Shown piece by piece: positions 6,924 through 9,052 of a DNA stretch of 9,052 bases (its first letter is position 1; each line of letters begins with the position of its first letter). This DNA comes from Bacillota bacterium (GTDB taxonomy: Bacteria > Bacillota > Clostridia > Lachnospirales > Lachnospiraceae): the NCBI GenBank assembly GCA_023435505.1, contig JAEYRR010000225.1, forward strand, positions 1-9,052, read 5' to 3'. Under the pieces are notes generated by a model. It did not search any database. It saw only the letters and a list, made by a program, of their open reading frames with translations, and was not told where the DNA came from. A program made the translations under genes and the position numbers.

Positions 6924-7028
6924 GAGTTGCACAGAATGGTTTTGTTCCCCCACAAGTTCCACATTCTGCTAATTCTATATGAAATAATGCAAAAAGGGAC
7001 GATGGCAATAATGCCAGCGTCTCTTTTT
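6924..7028 (+). ncRNA. Candidate small RNA with C-rich apical loop and intrinsic terminator
   Basis: The roughly 105-nt stretch has two elements. First, a stem of 7 bp (CAGAATG 6932-6938 with CATTCTG 6962-6968) encloses an inner hairpin (TTTGT 6941-6945 with ACAAG 6952-6956) whose loop is TCCCCC. Second, it ends at the hairpin plus T-run at 6991-7028. No protein gene fits the stretch. C-rich UCCC loops are known in Firmicute small RNAs that pair with Shine-Dalgarno sequences (for example RsaE and RNAIII of Staphylococcus), which suggests a similar role. The promoter is only a lone TATAAT. It matches no Rfam family that I can recognise, and the structure could instead be used on the minus strand. 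Confidence 0.3.
6991..7028. terminator. Bidirectional Rho-independent terminator
   Basis: AAAAAGGGAC (6991-7000) pairs with GTCTCTTTTT (7019-7028) with one G-U wobble, and an inner TGGCA-ATAA-TGCCA extends the stem. Five T end the hairpin in both directions. On the minus strand it lies downstream of the one-TM gene (stop at 7095). On the plus strand it would end the candidate small RNA, since serS already has its own terminator. Confidence 0.75.
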
Positions 7029-7051
7029 ATGGTGAATAAGAAGCTTAATCG

Positions 7052-7084
7052 TAAGAGGCCGTCGCTTAGTGCGGCAGCCTCTTA
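7052..7084. terminator. Strong hairpin downstream of the one-TM gene
   Basis: A perfect 8-bp stem (TAAGAGGC 7052-7059 with GCCTCTTA 7077-7084) continues, after a C-A mismatch, into a 5-bp stem (GTCGC with GCGGC) and a TTAGT loop. It is 10 nt past the stop codon of the minus-strand gene. No T-run follows on either side, so it may be an RNA 3'-end stabiliser or part of a tandem terminator with the hairpin at 6991-7028. Confidence 0.55.
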
Positions 7085-7094
7085 AGGTGTTAAA

Positions 7095-7457
7095 TCAACT
7101 TGCTATATCTTCGTCCATTATTTCAACAGTAGCTATTTTATCTATACTAATAATTTTATGAACATCATCTTCGGAATTTATCGGATAAGTAATATGTACC
7201 CACTCTTTTCCAACATTATGTATATTACATTCTAATATTGGTCCAAGTTCATTATAGTCGTTAGATTGGCAGAATGTAAGACGGCAATTCCTGTGTTCTG
7301 CATTTTCTAAAACAGGGTAAATAGGATTTGGAATCTCTATAGCTGCAGAACTATGTGCCAAATGAAGTCTTTCTAAATGGACAATTAATAATGTGGCAAG
7401 GGTTAACAAAGCAATTACAATGTAAAACACAGGACTGTTAAGTAAATGTATCAGCAT
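7095..7457 (-). CDS. Hypothetical small protein with one N-terminal membrane segment
   Basis: A 120-residue protein I cannot assign to a family. Residues about 9-28 form one hydrophobic helix (SPVFYIVIALLTLATLLIVH). It is followed by LERLHLAH and a roughly 85-residue soluble domain with alternating polar and hydrophobic stretches that look beta-rich (RNCRLTFCQ, HITYPINS, DKIATVEIMD); two Cys (residues 58 and 63) lie close together, with a third at about 76. The start is supported by AGGTG 7 nt before the ATG. A good sigma-A promoter (7499-7527) lies upstream and hairpins follow, so it is a single-gene unit. It is the only gene here that clearly ends in TGA, which shows TGA is a normal stop in this organism. 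Confidence 0.75.
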   Translation of the reverse strand: MLIHLLNSPVFYIVIALLTLATLLIVHLERLHLAHSSAAIEIPNPIYPVLENAEHRNCRLTFCQSNDYNELGPILECNIHNVGKEWVHITYPINSEDDVHKIISIDKIATVEIMDEDIAS

Positions 7458-7498
7458 ATTTGATCACCTGCTTTTCTGAGTAGTGTGAAACTGACGAA

Positions 7499-7527
7499 AT
7501 TATACATTGATTAAAATTAATTTACAA
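7499..7527 (-). promoter_or_regulatory. Sigma-A promoter for the one-TM gene
   Basis: On the minus strand TTGTAA (7522-7527), a 17-nt spacer and TATAAT (7499-7504) make a near-consensus promoter. The predicted start lies about 35 nt upstream of the ATG at 7457. Confidence 0.7.
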
Positions 7528-7563
7528 CGTGAAATATACACAAAAAAGAAGTAGAATTTTATA

Positions 7564-7569
7564 TATAAT
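7564..7569 (+). promoter_or_regulatory. Candidate -10 box for the ferritin-like gene
   Basis: A perfect TATAAT lies 84 nt before the ATG at 7654, giving a leader of about 78 nt. The expected -35 position is a run of A (7541-7549), so the promoter may need an activator or another sigma factor. It is back to back with the minus-strand promoter at 7499-7527. Confidence 0.4.
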
Positions 7570-7653
7570 GCACAAGAGATAGTTTAGGAGAATGAAAGAT
7601 ATATTAGATGGAGATTCTATTAGAGCAGAAATACGAATAGAAAGGGTGTTAAT

Positions 7654-8088
7654 ATGTCTAATCAGAATACAATTGATTTACTAAAGGAATGCAATGCAGG
7701 AGTCAAAATGGCAGTTTCCTCCTTTGATGAGGTACTAGATAAAATAAAAAATCCAAAATTAAAGGATCTAATAGTGGAAAGCAAGACAACTCATGAGAAA
7801 TTAGGTGATGAGACACATATGCTGATAACAAAGAACAATGACACTACAAAGGAACCTAATCCGATTGCTAAGGCGATGTCATATATGAAGACTAATATGA
7901 AGATGATGCAACATCCCGGAGACCAGGAAATAGCTGACCTTTTAACAGATGGTTGCAACATGGGAATAAAGTCACTTTGTAAATATATGAATGAGTATTC
8001 TGAAGCCGATTATGAATCCAAAAATATAACGAGAGAAATCATTAAAGTAGAAGAGAAATTAATGGTGGATTTGCGTGAATTCTTGTAA
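7654..8088 (+). CDS. Small all-helical ferritin-like protein (DUF2383-like)
   Basis: A 144-residue, probably cytoplasmic protein with no signal peptide or membrane segment. The pattern suggests four amphipathic helices: about 4-31, 34-59, 70-86 plus 91-116, and 117-143. Wording such as TIDLLKECNAGVKMA, KEPNPIAKAMSYMKTN, IADLLTDGCNMGIKSL and VEEKLMVDLREFL matches small proteins of Lachnospiraceae that are usually annotated as DUF2383 or ferritin-like; this is from memory. It has Glu/His clusters (Glu42, His47, Glu48, Glu53, His55, Glu133, Glu134) but no exact ExxH pair, so metal binding is unproven. Cys13, Cys101 and Cys109 are also present. The start follows AAAGGGTG at a suitable distance. 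It is monocistronic, with its own terminator. The function is unknown; stress or spore-related roles have been proposed for relatives. Confidence 0.8.
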   Translation: MSNQNTIDLLKECNAGVKMAVSSFDEVLDKIKNPKLKDLIVESKTTHEKLGDETHMLITKNNDTTKEPNPIAKAMSYMKTNMKMMQHPGDQEIADLLTDGCNMGIKSLCKYMNEYSEADYESKNITREIIKVEEKLMVDLREFL

Positions 8089-8097
8089 TGGTATCAT

Positions 8098-8143
8098 AAA
8101 TAAGAAATCCTAAGGACAAAACCGTAGGATTTCTTATTTATTT
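8098..8143 (+). terminator. Rho-independent terminator after the ferritin-like gene
   Basis: A perfect 15-bp stem (8098-8112 with 8125-8139) has AAATAAGAAATCCTA as its left arm, a short inner GG/CC pairing and an A-rich loop. The right arm runs into T-rich sequence (TTATTTATTTTAT). It lies 9 nt after the stop. Confidence 0.9.
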
Positions 8144-8150
8144 TATGGTT

Positions 8151-8160
8151 AGATTAATCT
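8151..8160. repeat. 10-bp palindrome upstream of the ABC transporter gene
   Basis: AGATTAATCT is a perfect palindrome in the 98-nt gap between the terminator and the ABC gene. It could be an operator half or simply AT-rich chance; there is no supporting repeat. Confidence 0.15.
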
Positions 8161-8237
8161 TTTCTGAAAAAGTAAAAAAATATGGAAGAGCTAGGTCTTT
8201 TGGTATATGATAAAACTATCCAAACTGAAAGGGGTAT

Positions 8238-9052
8238 ATGTTTTCCTTCCGAAAACATGATTATCGTATGTATGCTATAGAAACAATAAATTTAACGAAG
8301 TATTATGGAAAATCTAGAGGTATTATTGACAGTAACCTAACTGTGGAAGAGGGTGATATCTTCGGTTTCATCGGCCCTAATGGAGCTGGTAAAAGTACCA
8401 CAATACGTTTGCTTTTAGGAATGATTAAACCGACCAACGGCAACTGTTACATATTCGGTAAGAACTGTACTACACAGGGTAAGGACATTCTGAAAGAGGT
8501 TGGCTATATGCCGTCAGAAGCTCAGTTTTATGGACAGTTAAGAGTGGAGCAGGTGATAAAACTGGTTGCAGACTTACATAGGAAGGATTGTGCAAAGACA
8601 GCTTTAAGACTTTGTGAACGTTTTCAGATTGATACAAAGAAAAAGGTGGAGGACCTTAGTCTAGGAAATAGACGAAAGGTAAGCATAGTATGTGCGATGC
8701 AGCATGATCCAAGGCTGTTAATTTTAGATGAGCCGACTTCAGGATTAGATCCCTTGATGCAAAAGGAATTTTTCTCTGAACTGAAGGAAAGAAATGAAAA
8801 AGGAGCTACGATCTTTCTTTCCTCTCATGTGTTAGCTGAGGTACAGGAGTATTGCAGGAAAGCAGCAATCATTAAGGAAGGTAAACTGGTTGCCTGTGGG
8901 TTAGTAGAAGAGCTGGCAAAAACCAATATGAAGCGAGTTTGTATTAAAGGGTTAGAAGAACTTCCAAATCTAGGGAATGTGGTAGATCTAAAACAGCAGG
9001 ATGATGAATTCGATTTTTTATACAAAGGTCATTCACAAGAACTGGTGTCAGC
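8238..9052 (+). CDS. ABC-2-type exporter ATP-binding protein (partial, 3' end outside window)
   Basis: 271 codons are visible and the frame runs off the window edge; relatives are usually about 290-310 residues, so little is missing. ATG 8238 is chosen because AAAGGGG lies just upstream. An in-frame ATG at 8268 (MYAIETINLTKYYG) matches the usual family start but has no ribosome site. Motifs: Walker A GPNGAGKST (46-54), a signature written LSLGNRRKVS (a common variant of LSGGQ in this subfamily), Walker B RLLILDEPTSGLDP, and H-loop FLSSHVLAEVQEY. The C-terminal part (after KEGKLVACG) is the variable domain of BcrA-like ATPases. It energises export of a drug, peptide or lipid across the cytoplasmic membrane with an ABC-2 permease, expected immediately downstream. 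The substrate cannot be told from here. A weak TATGAT (8206-8211) may be its -10. Confidence 0.93.
   Translation, partial: MFSFRKHDYRMYAIETINLTKYYGKSRGIIDSNLTVEEGDIFGFIGPNGAGKSTTIRLLLGMIKPTNGNCYIFGKNCTTQGKDILKEVGYMPSEAQFYGQLRVEQVIKLVADLHRKDCAKTALRLCERFQIDTKKKVEDLSLGNRRKVSIVCAMQHDPRLLILDEPTSGLDPLMQKEFFSELKERNEKGATIFLSSHVLAEVQEYCRKAAIIKEGKLVACGLVEELAKTNMKRVCIKGLEELPNLGNVVDLKQQDDEFDFLYKGHSQELVS

Noticed and set aside
6796..7008. Minus-strand ORF of 70 codons across the intergenic region
   Set aside because: It needs a TTG start inside a terminator hairpin, has no ribosome site, and its composition looks random.
6936..7085. Plus-strand 49-codon ORF overlapping the stem structure
   Set aside because: It runs through the terminator and the second hairpin, has no proper Shine-Dalgarno, and the stem structures explain the sequence better.
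6751..7094. Known riboswitch or T-box in the intergenic region
   Set aside because: I could not find the conserved cores of T-box, SAM, purine, FMN, TPP or c-di-GMP riboswitches on either strand by eye.
7592..7684. 30-codon ORF overlapping the start of the ferritin-like gene
   Set aside because: The AGGAG is only 1 nt from its ATG, too close for initiation, and it runs out of frame into the real gene.
1..9052. CRISPR array, insertion sequence, prophage or tRNA genes
   Set aside because: No regularly spaced repeats, terminal inverted repeats with transposase, phage genes or tRNA cloverleaf sequences were seen.

Overview
The window reads as chromosomal DNA from a low-GC Gram-positive anaerobe, most likely a Clostridia/Lachnospiraceae-type bacterium. 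The grounds are AT-rich coding sequence, AGGAGG-type ribosome binding sites, U-tract hairpin terminators and the character of the proteins. This placement is an inference; there is no rRNA or other phylogenetic marker in the window.

Layout. Positions 3-6217 hold a tightly spaced rightward run: the C-terminus of an OmpR-family response regulator, its overlapping sensor histidine kinase, a lipoprotein with a TolB-like propeller look, an asnB-type glutamine-dependent amidotransferase/synthetase, and serS (seryl-tRNA synthetase). The run ends at a clear hairpin terminator (6226-6257). Gaps are 29-48 nt with no obvious internal terminator, so at least partial co-transcription is likely. Facing it on the minus strand is a small membrane-anchored LuxR-type regulator (6256-6750). 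Next come about 340 bases without a convincing protein gene (6751-7094). They hold a promoter and a three-codon upstream ORF for the regulator, a C-rich-loop stem structure followed by a bidirectional terminator (possible small RNA), and a second strong hairpin. Then follow a minus-strand one-TM hypothetical protein (7095-7457), a divergent plus-strand small helical ferritin-like/DUF2383-like protein (7654-8088) with its own terminator, and the start of an ABC-2-type exporter ATPase (8238 to the window edge).

The most notable observation is in asnB. The gene is intact and in frame for 628 codons except for one TGA at codon 75 (3243-3245). It replaces the glycine of the near-invariant Asn-Gly-Glu-Ile-Tyr-Asn motif that builds the glutaminase oxyanion hole, and a single G-to-T change (GGA to TGA) explains it. 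As read, the gene is a very fresh pseudogene, a strain-specific lesion, a base-call error, or a case of readthrough. Because serS sits 29 nt downstream with no T-box or obvious promoter of its own, the nonsense codon also raises a polarity question for an essential gene.

How the genes may work together: the response regulator, kinase and lipoprotein look like an envelope-sensing module. The AsnB resembles the Bacillus AsnB form linked to amidation of peptidoglycan diaminopimelate, which would fit an envelope theme, but asparagine synthesis is equally possible. I found no CRISPR array, transposon, tRNA or rRNA.
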